Assembly (NCBI GenBank): GCA_009693165.1
Contig: SHXX01000011.1
Span: 1 to 40,943, forward strand
Length of the DNA stretch: 40,943 nucleotides
DNA from: Chloroflexota bacterium
Lineage (GTDB): Bacteria; Chloroflexota; UBA11872; UBA12225
Direction: 5' to 3'
In this document: in pieces, positions 29,229-38,285 of the stretch
How positions within the stretch are numbered: the first letter of the stretch is position 1
Layout of the letters: each line of letters starts with the position of its first letter
Made by a program: the position numbers and the translations under genes
Notes under the pieces: model-generated
Databases searched by the model: none
Seen by the model: only the letters and a program-made list of their open reading frames with translations
What the model was told of the DNA's origin: nothing

Positions 29229-30155
29229 GTGAACAGTCTGGAGAACGCTGTCGATGTCGCGTCAGATCCTGGTGTAGGCGTTGGCTCGCCATCCAAGTGC
29301 CCGGCAACCTGCCTGTACGTAGTCTCAACGCCGATCGGGAACCTCGGGGACATGACCTTTAGGGCGGTTACCGTGCTCCGTTCAGTCTCGCTAGTGGTTG
29401 CGGAGGACACCAGGCACACCGGGGGGCTCCTGACACATTTCGAGATCAAGGCACCAATGGTCAGCTATCACGCACACAATCGCGTTGCACGGTTGCCGAG
29501 AATCCTCGATGCCCTTGGACGTGGTGATGTTGCGCTTGTGACTGACGCAGGCACACCGGTTATTTCGGACCCTGGCCAGGAGCTTGTTGCGGCTGCCTGG
29601 TTGGCCGGTGCGAGGGTTGAGGCGCTTCCGGGTGCGTCCGCTCCGATGGCAGCGCTCGCGGTGTGTGGGATGCCTTTCGCAACGGCGCACTTTGTTGGCT
29701 TCTTTCCGAGGCGAAGCACGGAAAGAAAACGCTTTCTTTCGGATGTCATGAACTGGCCTGGGGCGATCGTGGGTTTTGAGGTGCCGCATCGATTGGAGTC
29801 ATGCCTTGCAGACATGCTGATTGTGCTCGGAAATCGTGTTGTCGCAGTCTGCAACGACCTGACTAAAAAGTTCGAAAGAGTGTTGCGAGGAACCATTACC
29901 GAGGCGATTGCCGATGCACAGGCCCATCCGCCTCGCGGTGAATATACGATTGTCCTGGCAGGAAGGGGCGAGGGAGACGCCTCACCAGATCCGTTTACCG
30001 AACCCGATAGCGTTGCCAAACTTGACGAGCTGAGAAAAAGATTCGCTGATCTGGCTGCTGGGCAGGGCGGACCTCGTGGTGCGCTGCGAACTCTCGTGGC
30101 TGAGACAGGCTTGTCACGGAAGTTGCTTTACCGCGAGTTCATCACGCGGGCCTGA
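29229..30155 (+). CDS. rsmI: 16S rRNA (cytidine1402-2'-O)-methyltransferase
   Basis: LYVVSTPIGNLGDMTFRAVTVLRSVSLVVAEDTRHTGGLLTHF, YHAHN, LVTDAGTPVISDPG, PGASAPMAAL, FVGFFPRR. Confidence 0.95.
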   Translation: MNSLENAVDVASDPGVGVGSPSKCPATCLYVVSTPIGNLGDMTFRAVTVLRSVSLVVAEDTRHTGGLLTHFEIKAPMVSYHAHNRVARLPRILDALGRGDVALVTDAGTPVISDPGQELVAAAWLAGARVEALPGASAPMAALAVCGMPFATAHFVGFFPRRSTERKRFLSDVMNWPGAIVGFEVPHRLESCLADMLIVLGNRVVAVCNDLTKKFERVLRGTITEAIADAQAHPPRGEYTIVLAGRGEGDASPDPFTEPDSVAKLDELRKRFADLAAGQGGPRGALRTLVAETGLSRKLLYREFITRA

Positions 30156-30214
30156 CCGCAAAGCATGTTGCAAGTGATGCGCGACCCCTTTTCGGCATCG
30201 CCAATGTTGCCGAA

Positions 30215-30252
30215 GCGGGCGAGGGAGACATCTTTTTGTCTTCCCCCGCCGC
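30215..30252. terminator. Hairpin at convergent rsmI / NYN junction, possible terminator
   Basis: GCGGGCGAGGGAGAC - ATCTTTTT - GTCTTCCCCCGC; the T-run lies in the loop rather than after the stem, so function is uncertain. Confidence 0.35.
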
Positions 30253-30271
30253 TATCAGAGCACTACAAACT

Positions 30272-31993
30272 TCAGGCTATGGCGCGGGGACGACTACCTC
30301 GACGGCGCCCCCGTGGACGCCCATCGGGAGTGCTGTCAGACGCTTCAACCGCGTCCACGATTGGTGTGGGTTCCGGCACGGGTTCGATGGTGGCAACTGC
30401 CACGGCCTCAGCAGATGGTTCGCCTTCAGAATCGCCTGACTCGCCGGAGGCCCGGACAGCGCGCCCACCGCGTCGACGTCTTGGACGTGGCGTCCCCACC
30501 GGCGCGGTGGCAGGGTCGGCCCCATCACTGCCTTCAGGGTCAAGGTCATCGGGTGCCGACGCAACAATGGCAGGGCCTTCGTGAGCCGTGGACGGTGCGA
30601 TGTCATCCATCGCGGTCGCGTGGTCCTCCGGAATTGTCTCCGAAGCCGGTGTGACCGACGCTGAGACAGCTTCGACTGCGGTCGCAGTGCCTTGTGCTGG
30701 AACTGTTTGGGTTGTGACCGGGGGAGCGACAAAGCGACGCAGCCTCTCCCCAGGAAGTTGGACCCGTGGCGCAGACGGTACGTTTGCGGTCGGCGTGGCG
30801 TTTGGTGAACTCACAAGCGGTGACTGCACCTCGATGGGGGCGCTTGCCTCTACCGTAGTCACTGCGTCACGGACGTCGACGGGTTCAGATGGTTCGTCGG
30901 GCAAGGACGGTGTTATCAACACTGGCTGGGGTCTGCCGGCAAGCGGTGAGAGGCCGTCGTTGGACCGGGTCCGGAAGGGACGAGGCGCGATCAATGGCGC
31001 GACGATGGGTCGTGCGATCGGACTCGAAGCCGTAGGTCGTGTTGACTCTGATGATCGAGCGCCCCGGTTGGATGATGGAGCGGCCGTTTGGGATGAGAAG
31101 GCCGGTGCCTCGAAAGTGGGCTGACCTGCCAGATCCTGTTCGTCATTCGTGTCTAGAGGTTCGGACCCGACAATCGCTAACGTTTCGGAGCCACGGCGTC
31201 GCCTACCACCCCGGCGTCGACGACGGGATGCCGCGCTTGAATCGTCTTCAAGGTGCGTGTAGGAGGAGAGAACCGGGCTACTTATCACCGATTGAGCAGG
31301 AGTCGTAGGTGTGTTCACCACGTTTGTCGGTGGCGCGTTGCGCGACATCGTCTGCGTGGACGAACTCATGCCCGACAGGCCTTCGCCGGGACGCCGGAAC
31401 CCACGCGCAATGCGCATTGGAGGCACGGTGACAGGACGTGAGATGGCTAGCGGTTGTGGAGCCTCGCCCTCAAGAAGCTGGCGGTAGGTCACGAATTCGT
31501 CCGCGAGGTCGCTCAAGGCACTGGCAGTCCTGTCTGACCCAACGACACCGGCGAAGACGCCGCGCTTTTGAGCAAGTCGCACGACCGGAATGAGGTCCTT
31601 GTCAGACGTCGCCATGATCAGCCTGGTGATTGAAGGCATCAGCATAAGGAACTCGGCAACGTCCACCGCCATTGCGGTGTCTGCTAGGCTCTTGGCCCCG
31701 CCCGCGCCATTACGTGCAACCAGGGATCCGCCAAGTGGCAGTACTGGGGCGTAGACCGCTTCAACGCCAGCGTTGTAGATGGCCAGTCGTTCGGTTGGGT
31801 CGCGCCATTCACCGTATGCACGGGAGACAATCAGTGTTCCAGCCCGTCGCGCCCATCGAAGAATGGGCCCGAGGTCAGGCGGGCGGTCCGGCATTTCCTG
31901 CCGAAGGCCGATGGCGAAGTTGTCCCAGTCGATAAACAGTGCAACAGGCCCGGGAACTGGGGCGGGGCGTCGGGAAGTACGGTCAGTAGCCAC
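30272..31993 (-). CDS. NYN (PIN-like) domain protein with long low-complexity Arg-rich tail
   Basis: VALFIDWDNFAIGL, AYGEWRD, AKSLADTAMAVDVAEFL, TSDKDLIPVVRLAQKRGVFAGVVG; C-terminal P/S/T/A-rich tail with RRRRRGGRRRRG, RPRRRRGGR and RGRRRGSRPR. Confidence 0.85.
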   Translation of the reverse strand: MATDRTSRRPAPVPGPVALFIDWDNFAIGLRQEMPDRPPDLGPILRWARRAGTLIVSRAYGEWRDPTERLAIYNAGVEAVYAPVLPLGGSLVARNGAGGAKSLADTAMAVDVAEFLMLMPSITRLIMATSDKDLIPVVRLAQKRGVFAGVVGSDRTASALSDLADEFVTYRQLLEGEAPQPLAISRPVTVPPMRIARGFRRPGEGLSGMSSSTQTMSRNAPPTNVVNTPTTPAQSVISSPVLSSYTHLEDDSSAASRRRRRGGRRRRGSETLAIVGSEPLDTNDEQDLAGQPTFEAPAFSSQTAAPSSNRGARSSESTRPTASSPIARPIVAPLIAPRPFRTRSNDGLSPLAGRPQPVLITPSLPDEPSEPVDVRDAVTTVEASAPIEVQSPLVSSPNATPTANVPSAPRVQLPGERLRRFVAPPVTTQTVPAQGTATAVEAVSASVTPASETIPEDHATAMDDIAPSTAHEGPAIVASAPDDLDPEGSDGADPATAPVGTPRPRRRRGGRAVRASGESGDSEGEPSAEAVAVATIEPVPEPTPIVDAVEASDSTPDGRPRGRRRGSRPRAIA

Positions 31994-32408
31994 TGCGTAC
32001 GGGGTGTCCTTTCATGCGGGCACCGGTCGTGGCGCGTGTTGGCGGAACCTTGCGTGCTTTCAGGGTAGCCGGCAGCAGCCGGTGCAATTCCTGGAAAGGT
32101 CTGACCCACATCCGGCGCGCGTCGAGCTTCATAGACGTCGGCGCTCAAAGATTGGATCGTGCGTGTTGAAGCAATGCGCATTGTCTGCGCTCAAGCGGGG
32201 CGGGCCGGCTTGCCAACCCCGGGGGGATCGGGAGCGTGGCGCCACGTCCTGGTCGCGGTTGTGATGTCCCGACAGCTAAAGCAGCCCATTCGGGGCGCGC
32301 GGATTCCGCCTCTCGCACCACTTCCGGCTTGTATGGTTATCGCGTCGCGGCGTCGTCGGGATCACGGCATCGTGCCGAACTCCGGAGCCAGGCGAGTCGC
32401 GTCGGCTT

Positions 32409-32641
32409 GAGACAAGGTCTCTCACCAATCCTCCATCCAAACGGGGGTGGAGTGGCGTCAGTGGTCCGGTTCGCTTGCGGACTCTGACTTTTGCCGGATG
32501 CGGTTCGGTTCCTTAACGCATCACGGATGTGAAGGTACGGCCTGAGTATATCCGGTGACGGCATTGCTCGATGGGCGTCCGTCCGGGCCTCCATTTGCCC
32601 ACGGTGGTGTATCGCAGGTACACCACTGACCGGGCGCCCAT
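32409..32641 (+). ncRNA. Candidate structured non-coding RNA or tatD leader
   Basis: Five consecutive hairpins: GAGAC/GTCTC 32409-32421; CTCCATCC/GGGTGGAG 32431-32452; GTCAG..GTCCG/CGGAC..CTGAC plus TTTT 32457-32492; GATGCG/CGCATC 32497-32522; ATGGGCG/CGCCCAT 32571-32641 enclosing CGGTGGTGTA/TACACCACTG. Confidence 0.35.
32457..32492 (+). terminator. Terminator-like hairpin with T-run in the gap upstream of tatD
   Basis: GTCAG-TG-GTCCG loop CGGAC-T-CTGAC followed by TTTT. Confidence 0.5.
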
Positions 32642-32668
32642 TGGCGCCGGACTGGTGGCGCGAGGGCA

Positions 32669-33436
32669 TTGGAACTTGTAGATACTCATGTCCATCTGGC
32701 GGATGATCGTTTTGCTCCGGATCTTTTTGAGGTCCTCTCCCGGGCACGTGCCGCCGGTGTGGTCCAGCTTGTCTGCGTTGGCTATGACATCGGGTCAAGC
32801 GCTGAGGCCATCAGACTCTCCGCGACCTACCCGGACATTTTTGCGGCAGTCGGTATTCACCCAAACCGCTCAAGCGATGCGGTTCCCGGCGCAATGTGTG
32901 AACTCGATCGACTAAGCCAGTCCAGTCGGGTGGTTGCGATTGGCGAATGTGGTTTGGACTATTTCCGCAACGACGCACCACCGGAGGTTCAAAGGGAAGC
33001 GTTCATCGCGCAATTGCGGTTGGCCGATACTCGTGGTCTTCCCGTCATTGTTCACAGTCGTGACGCGATGAGCGAAACTCTCGAACTCCTCGAGGAGTTC
33101 ACCCCTCGGTGCCATGGAGTCCTGCATTGTTTTGACGGCACGGTTGCCGATGCCTCACGCGCAATTGCGCTTGGATTCTGTATCTCCGCAGCTGGGCAGG
33201 TGACCTATCGGCGTGACCGGACTCTCGCTGACGCGTTGGCGTCAGTTCCCGCTGATCGGTTGGTCATTGAGACAGACTGCCCTTATTTGAGCCCCGCTGG
33301 GCATCGCGGTGAACGCAACGAACCGTCCCGTGTCCTTCTAGTCGCAAATGCGGTGGCAAACATTCGCGGATGTTCCGTCGAAGAATTGGCTGCACAGACC
33401 ACCGCAAACGCGAGGCGGCTATTTGGGATTGCGTGA
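32669..33436 (+). CDS. tatD: TatD family hydrolase
   Basis: LVDTHVHLADDRF, AVGIHPNRS, AIGECGLDYFRN, PVIVHSRDA, GVLHCFDG, VIETDCPYLSP; TTG start. Confidence 0.93.
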   Translation: MELVDTHVHLADDRFAPDLFEVLSRARAAGVVQLVCVGYDIGSSAEAIRLSATYPDIFAAVGIHPNRSSDAVPGAMCELDRLSQSSRVVAIGECGLDYFRNDAPPEVQREAFIAQLRLADTRGLPVIVHSRDAMSETLELLEEFTPRCHGVLHCFDGTVADASRAIALGFCISAAGQVTYRRDRTLADALASVPADRLVIETDCPYLSPAGHRGERNEPSRVLLVANAVANIRGCSVEELAAQTTANARRLFGIA

Positions 33437-33468
33437 TCACACGTATCAACCCCAATCTGGAACAACGT

Positions 33469-33654
33469 CTATCGTCCTAGACGGCGGTAGGCGGACTGGA
33501 TCAATGACATAATTGCCACATAGGCCACGGTCCATCCGAAGACCGTTCTCCGCCGACGTTCAAAGGGTTGGTAGTACGGATTTGAGCCCATCACGACGAT
33601 TTTGGGTTGACGCGCCGTGGGGTTCGGCAAGTACGGTTCGGATGTGGGAACCAT
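33469..33654 (-). CDS. Small single-TM hypothetical protein
   Basis: PFERRRRTVFGWTVAYVAIMSLIQSAYRRLGR, a basic-flanked TM; start at 33654 overlaps the divergent start at 33653. Confidence 0.45.
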   Translation of the reverse strand: MVPTSEPYLPNPTARQPKIVVMGSNPYYQPFERRRRTVFGWTVAYVAIMSLIQSAYRRLGR

Positions 33655-34699
33655 GAGTAAAGTGCGCGGGTCGCTGAGTGCGACGATGACGATGTCATCA
33701 CAGTCCAATGGGTCTCAGACGATGTGTGCAGGCGAGCGCATCAGTTACCAACGCCTGATTGAAATGGAGCTGAGTGCGCTCGAACTGGCGGTGCAAGCCG
33801 TCGCAGAGGTTCCCAACGAGGTTCTTGCCCGAACCCTTTCGCTGGTTCTGGGGGCTGGTGGCAAGCGACTGCGCCCGGCTCTCGTCCTTTTGGCGAGCCA
33901 CGGAAATGCCCATGCGAATCTTGAGCGACGGATTGCGCTCGCGACGGCTGCTGAACTCCTTCATACCGCCACCCTTGTGCACGACGACGTGATTGACTTG
34001 GCTGCTTCTCGACGTGGCAGCCAGACTGTCAATCATGTCCTTGGAAACACACTTGCCGTTCTTACCGGTGACTATCTGTTTGGTAAGTCGGGTGAACTTG
34101 TGGCGAGCCTGGGCAGTCCACCCATCATGAGCGTCTTTTCCTGGGCGGTGATGGAACTGGTTAAGGGCGAGTTGCTGCGCCCGCACCTTTCAGATGATCT
34201 TGCCACCACCGAACGGGAGTATGTGGCCAAAATCCGGGGAAAGACTGCAGTACTGCTCGCGATGGCTTGCGAAACTGGCTCGATGCTCGATGCGAATGAC
34301 GACCATGCTCGCGCCGCCATGCATGCTTATGGCATGAGCTTGGGAATGGCGTTCCAGATCATCGATGACGTGCTGGATTTCACCGCGACCGAGGCTGAAC
34401 TTGGCAAGCCGGTTGGAAACGATCTCCGGCAAGGCACGGTGACACTCCCGTCGATTCTTTTCATGCGTCAGCACCCAGCTGATCCGATCATTCGGCGGGT
34501 TCTCAATGGCGGTGCTTCCGAGGCGGACACTGAACGTGCCGTTGAAGCTGTGCGTCGTTCCGGAGCAATCGAGGGTTCCCGTGAATGTGCCGCGCAGTAC
34601 GTTGCCGAGGCGATTGGGCACTTGTCAACGATGCCGCAGACGCCCGCCCGCCGCTCACTAGAGGCACTGGCGCAGTTCGTTGTCATCCGGCACGACTAA
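33653..34699 (+). CDS. Polyprenyl diphosphate synthase
   Basis: GGKRLRPALVLL, LLHTATLVHDDVIDLAASRRG (first DDxxD-type motif), GMAFQIIDDVLDFTA (second), GNDLRQGTVTLPSILFM. Confidence 0.93.
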   Translation: MSKVRGSLSATMTMSSQSNGSQTMCAGERISYQRLIEMELSALELAVQAVAEVPNEVLARTLSLVLGAGGKRLRPALVLLASHGNAHANLERRIALATAAELLHTATLVHDDVIDLAASRRGSQTVNHVLGNTLAVLTGDYLFGKSGELVASLGSPPIMSVFSWAVMELVKGELLRPHLSDDLATTEREYVAKIRGKTAVLLAMACETGSMLDANDDHARAAMHAYGMSLGMAFQIIDDVLDFTATEAELGKPVGNDLRQGTVTLPSILFMRQHPADPIIRRVLNGGASEADTERAVEAVRRSGAIEGSRECAAQYVAEAIGHLSTMPQTPARRSLEALAQFVVIRHD

Positions 34700-34720
34700 G
34701 GGGCGCTGACCGACAATCTC

Positions 34721-36673
34721 GTGGTGCAATCAGCCCGACTCTGGTTCCCAAGGAATGTGCCCGTGACCAGATGGATGATGCGTCGGCCGCCGGTCAGTAT
34801 TGGCACCGACAAGGCTGCATACGTCGAAGCGATGTTCGATGGGATCGCACGCCGGTATGACCTCATCAACCGGCTGATGACCGGTGGATTAGATGTCGCG
34901 TCGAGGTCGTTCACCGTGGAGACGGTGTACCCGGAGCTCGTTCAAACGGCGGTCGACATTGGATGCGGCACTGGAGATCTCGCTTTCGCACTTGCGAAAC
35001 GTGCGAAGGGTGCACGGGTCCTTGGGATAGATTTCTCGGCACGAATGCTGGACCATGCCGCCATCAAGGGTGCGTCGGGTTCCACCGGCGATCGCGTCAG
35101 GTTCCTTCGCGGTGACGGGATGCGCGTGCCAGTCGCAGATGGCTCGACTGATGCAGTAGTGAGTGCATGGGTTCTTCGAAACGTTGCCGATGTGTCTCAA
35201 GTGTTTTCCGAGGCATTCCGGATCCTACGCCCGGGTGGGCGTGTGGCCTTTCTTGAACTGACGCCAGTGCGTTCCAAATGGTTCGGGCCCTTGTTTCGGT
35301 TCTATTTCCACGGCGTGGTACCGATCTTGGGTCGGTGGCTGTCAGGACAAGGGCAGGCATACCAGTACCTTCCGGAATCGGTGGACCGGTTCCCGGATGC
35401 GGAGACCCTTGGCGAGATACTCGCGAGGGCGGGCTTTCCGGACGTGAATATTCGTCGCCTCGCGTTTGGGACGCTTGCGCTGCATACTGCGACCAAACCC
35501 GTCAGATCGGTGGCGATGGGTTCCCTCAGTGAAATTCAAGGGCTCGAGCCCGAATTTGAAGCGGTGACACGTTCAATTGGTCGCGGAGTTGAAGCCGGTC
35601 CGCTGACACTCAGGTGGCCGGTTGACGCGGGAACTTGGAACAAATCCCTTGCACAACTCGATTCGCCACACGCCCTCCAATCGTGGGAGTGGGGAGAGTT
35701 TCGCCGACAGTCCGGCTGGATGCCGACCCGGATCCTTTTCGAGCGCGGTGGGCGCCCGGTGGCGGCGGTATCGTTCCTGCGGCGGGCGACCCCGGTGCCC
35801 GGATGGGGTGTCGGGTACGTCCCAAAGGGGCCTGTGGTCGATTCCCGGGCGGTTGACGTCTGGCCTGAAGTGCTCGGGCATGTTGCCCGGATCGCTACGG
35901 ACTCCCGCTGCATCTTCGTCAAGATTGATCCCGACGTCGAGGCTGACCGGACGGACATTCGGCAGGCAATGCGTCGGGCCGGGTTCAAGCCTTCCCGGCA
36001 ACAGGTGCAGTATCCGAGCACGATGATTGTCGACATAGACGGGCCGGATGAGGTCCTTCTCTCCCGGATGAAGGCCACTTGGCGCAGGTATATCCGTAAG
36101 GCTGAACGCGAAGGAGTAACCGTACGGGTGTCCTCTGACACCAGCGATGTCGCGCGTTTCATGGATATCTACCGGGAGACCGCCAGTCGGGACGGGTTCA
36201 TTGTGCGCCCAGACACCTACTACGCCAAAGGGCTAGAGTTTCTAGGACCATCTGGCCGTGCTTCGCTTTGGCTGGCAGAGAGTGGCAGTGAACTCCTTGC
36301 CGGGGCAGTCATCCTGTCTCACGGCACCCGAGCCTGGTACCTCTGGGGCGCCACGTCCCAACGCGGCCTTGAAACGCACGCGATGTACCGCTTGCAATGG
36401 GAAGCACTTCGTGGTGCCAGAGAATCTGGCTGCACCTTCTACGACATGTGGGGCGCGCCAGACAATATGGGTGACGAATCAGACCCGCTAAGGGGTGTTG
36501 CCTACTTCAAGTCCGGGTTTGGCGCGAGGCATGTCAACTGGGTCGGAGCACTCGACTACGTGGTGAGCCCGGTGCTCAACTCCTTGTGGTTGGAGGCAGT
36601 TCCCCGCGCATTCAGCGTTCTCCGGAAACTTCGCGGAGAACGCACTGGCCACGCTGTCGTCGTGCCTGGCTGA
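34721..36673 (+). CDS. Fusion: demethylmenaquinone methyltransferase (MenG/UbiE) - FemAB-like peptidyltransferase
   Basis: N-half: ARRYDLINRLMTGGLD, VDIGCGTGDLAFALAKRAKGARVLGIDFSARML, SAWVLRNVADV, YQYLPESVDRFPDAETL. C-half: SPHALQSWEWGEFRRQSGW, MKATWRRYIRKAEREGVTVR, DIYRETASRDGF, HGTRAWYLWGATSQ, YDMWGAPDNMGDESDPLRGVAYFKSGFG. One uninterrupted 650-aa frame. Confidence 0.88.
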   Translation: MVQSARLWFPRNVPVTRWMMRRPPVSIGTDKAAYVEAMFDGIARRYDLINRLMTGGLDVASRSFTVETVYPELVQTAVDIGCGTGDLAFALAKRAKGARVLGIDFSARMLDHAAIKGASGSTGDRVRFLRGDGMRVPVADGSTDAVVSAWVLRNVADVSQVFSEAFRILRPGGRVAFLELTPVRSKWFGPLFRFYFHGVVPILGRWLSGQGQAYQYLPESVDRFPDAETLGEILARAGFPDVNIRRLAFGTLALHTATKPVRSVAMGSLSEIQGLEPEFEAVTRSIGRGVEAGPLTLRWPVDAGTWNKSLAQLDSPHALQSWEWGEFRRQSGWMPTRILFERGGRPVAAVSFLRRATPVPGWGVGYVPKGPVVDSRAVDVWPEVLGHVARIATDSRCIFVKIDPDVEADRTDIRQAMRRAGFKPSRQQVQYPSTMIVDIDGPDEVLLSRMKATWRRYIRKAEREGVTVRVSSDTSDVARFMDIYRETASRDGFIVRPDTYYAKGLEFLGPSGRASLWLAESGSELLAGAVILSHGTRAWYLWGATSQRGLETHAMYRLQWEALRGARESGCTFYDMWGAPDNMGDESDPLRGVAYFKSGFGARHVNWVGALDYVVSPVLNSLWLEAVPRAFSVLRKLRGERTGHAVVVPG

Positions 36674-36725
36674 CTTCCTATTACCTTGCCCAGTCCGGGA
36701 TCGACGTAATCCGTTGAGTAGGACA

Positions 36726-38285
36726 ATGGAACTTGCACGTCTTCTCGCCGCACTTCCGGACGCGTATGCCACACGCGGCCTCGACCTTGCTAGGGTCCAG
36801 GTCCATCGTGTCGTGACCGACTCTCGTGACGCCGGACCGGGGGCCGTCTTTGTGGCCCTCAATCATCGAGGCTATGCAAGGGACGGCCACGAATTCGTGC
36901 CTGATGCTGTCACCCGAGGTGTCTCGGTCGTCGTGTCCGAACGCGTGATTAGCCTTCCAGACTCGGTCGTCGTCGTGACCGTGCCGTCGACGGCACGAGC
37001 GCTCGCCTGGATGGCCGCCGCCGTCCACGGGTTCCCTGCATCGCAACTCGCGCTCATTGGCATCACTGGCACCGACGGAAAGACGACCACCGGAGTTATG
37101 ACCCATGCCATTCTAGACCGGGCTGGAATGGTTCCCGGCCTTGTCACGACGGTTGCCTCGGGTGTTGGTGGCTTGATAACCCCCAACCCGGCTCATACCA
37201 CGACCCCTAGTGCTCCGGACATTCAGGCTGTTCTGGCGTCTACGGTAGTGGCGGGCGGGAAGTGCGCAGTCATTGAGGCAACATCACATGGGATTGACCA
37301 GGGGCGGGTTGACGGGTGCGAATTCGACGTCGCGGTCGTGACCCGTGTGACACACGATCATCTGGACTATCACGGCACGTTCGAGGCGTATCTGGAAGCC
37401 AAGGCCGGGCTCATTGACCGCTTGGCTCCAAGTGCGACGGCCCCGAAACTGCGGTGCGCCGAGAAGCAGGCAATCCTGAATGCGTCTGACCCGTCGACCG
37501 CTCGCCTGGCTGAGAGGGCCGGACGTGTCGGGTCCGGCGTCATCACATTCGGACTGCAGGGCATGGTTGGCAAACCGATGATTCTTGGGGAAGCGACCCG
37601 AAATCATGGGTGGGGGACAACCACTCAAGTCGCCAGTCCGTGGGGGTCCGGAACCCTGGAAGTCAAGCTCCCTGGACACTTCAATGTCCTGAATGCCTTG
37701 GCTGCCGTGGCGGCGTCTTGCACGATCGGGGTCCATTTTGGCCAGGCGTTGGACGGCATTGCCACCGTGGCTCGCGTTCCAGGCAGAATGGAGCGGGTGG
37801 ACCGGGGCCAACCGTTTGACGTGGTTGTCGATTTCGCGCACACGCCAGACAGCCTCGAACAGGCACTCCGGACCGTGCGCGCCCGTATCTCGGGGCGCGT
37901 GATTGTGGTGTTCGGCTGTGCTGGCGAGCGCGATCGTTTGAAGCGCCCAGCGATGGGCAGGGTTGCTGCGACACTCGCGGACATTGCCGTGCTTGCCGAC
38001 GAAGATCCCCGGTTCGAGGACCGTCTGGCCATCCTTCGGGAAATTGCCGATGGAGCAGTTGACGCTGGGTCGATCGAGGGGAGGGACCACTACTTCGTTC
38101 CGGATCGCCATGAGGCTATCCACTTCGCGACTGCGATGGCGCGGCCGGGGGATGCAGTTCTGTTGGCTGGCAAGGGCCACGAAACGTCGATCATCGGCGC
38201 TGTTGACGGAAGGAGGTCTACGATCACCTGGAACGAGTTCGAGGTGGCGAAGTCCGCCCTCGCTGATTTGGGTTGGACGGCATGA
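36726..38285 (+). CDS. murE: UDP-N-acetylmuramoyl-tripeptide synthetase (MurE-like)
   Basis: GITGTDGKTTTGVMTHAIL, THDHLDYHGTFEAYLEAKAGL, LPGHFNVLNALAAVA, VVDFAHTPDSLEQAL, VFGCAGERDRLKRPAMG, DEDPRFEDRLAILREI, LLAGKGHET. Confidence 0.92.
   Translation: MELARLLAALPDAYATRGLDLARVQVHRVVTDSRDAGPGAVFVALNHRGYARDGHEFVPDAVTRGVSVVVSERVISLPDSVVVVTVPSTARALAWMAAAVHGFPASQLALIGITGTDGKTTTGVMTHAILDRAGMVPGLVTTVASGVGGLITPNPAHTTTPSAPDIQAVLASTVVAGGKCAVIEATSHGIDQGRVDGCEFDVAVVTRVTHDHLDYHGTFEAYLEAKAGLIDRLAPSATAPKLRCAEKQAILNASDPSTARLAERAGRVGSGVITFGLQGMVGKPMILGEATRNHGWGTTTQVASPWGSGTLEVKLPGHFNVLNALAAVAASCTIGVHFGQALDGIATVARVPGRMERVDRGQPFDVVVDFAHTPDSLEQALRTVRARISGRVIVVFGCAGERDRLKRPAMGRVAATLADIAVLADEDPRFEDRLAILREIADGAVDAGSIEGRDHYFVPDRHEAIHFATAMARPGDAVLLAGKGHETSIIGAVDGRRSTITWNEFEVAKSALADLGWTA

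Noticed and set aside
32337-32798. 153-aa minus-strand ORF over the tatD upstream region
   Set aside because: No domain signal, overlaps the tatD 5' coding sequence and a hairpin-rich stretch; more likely non-coding.
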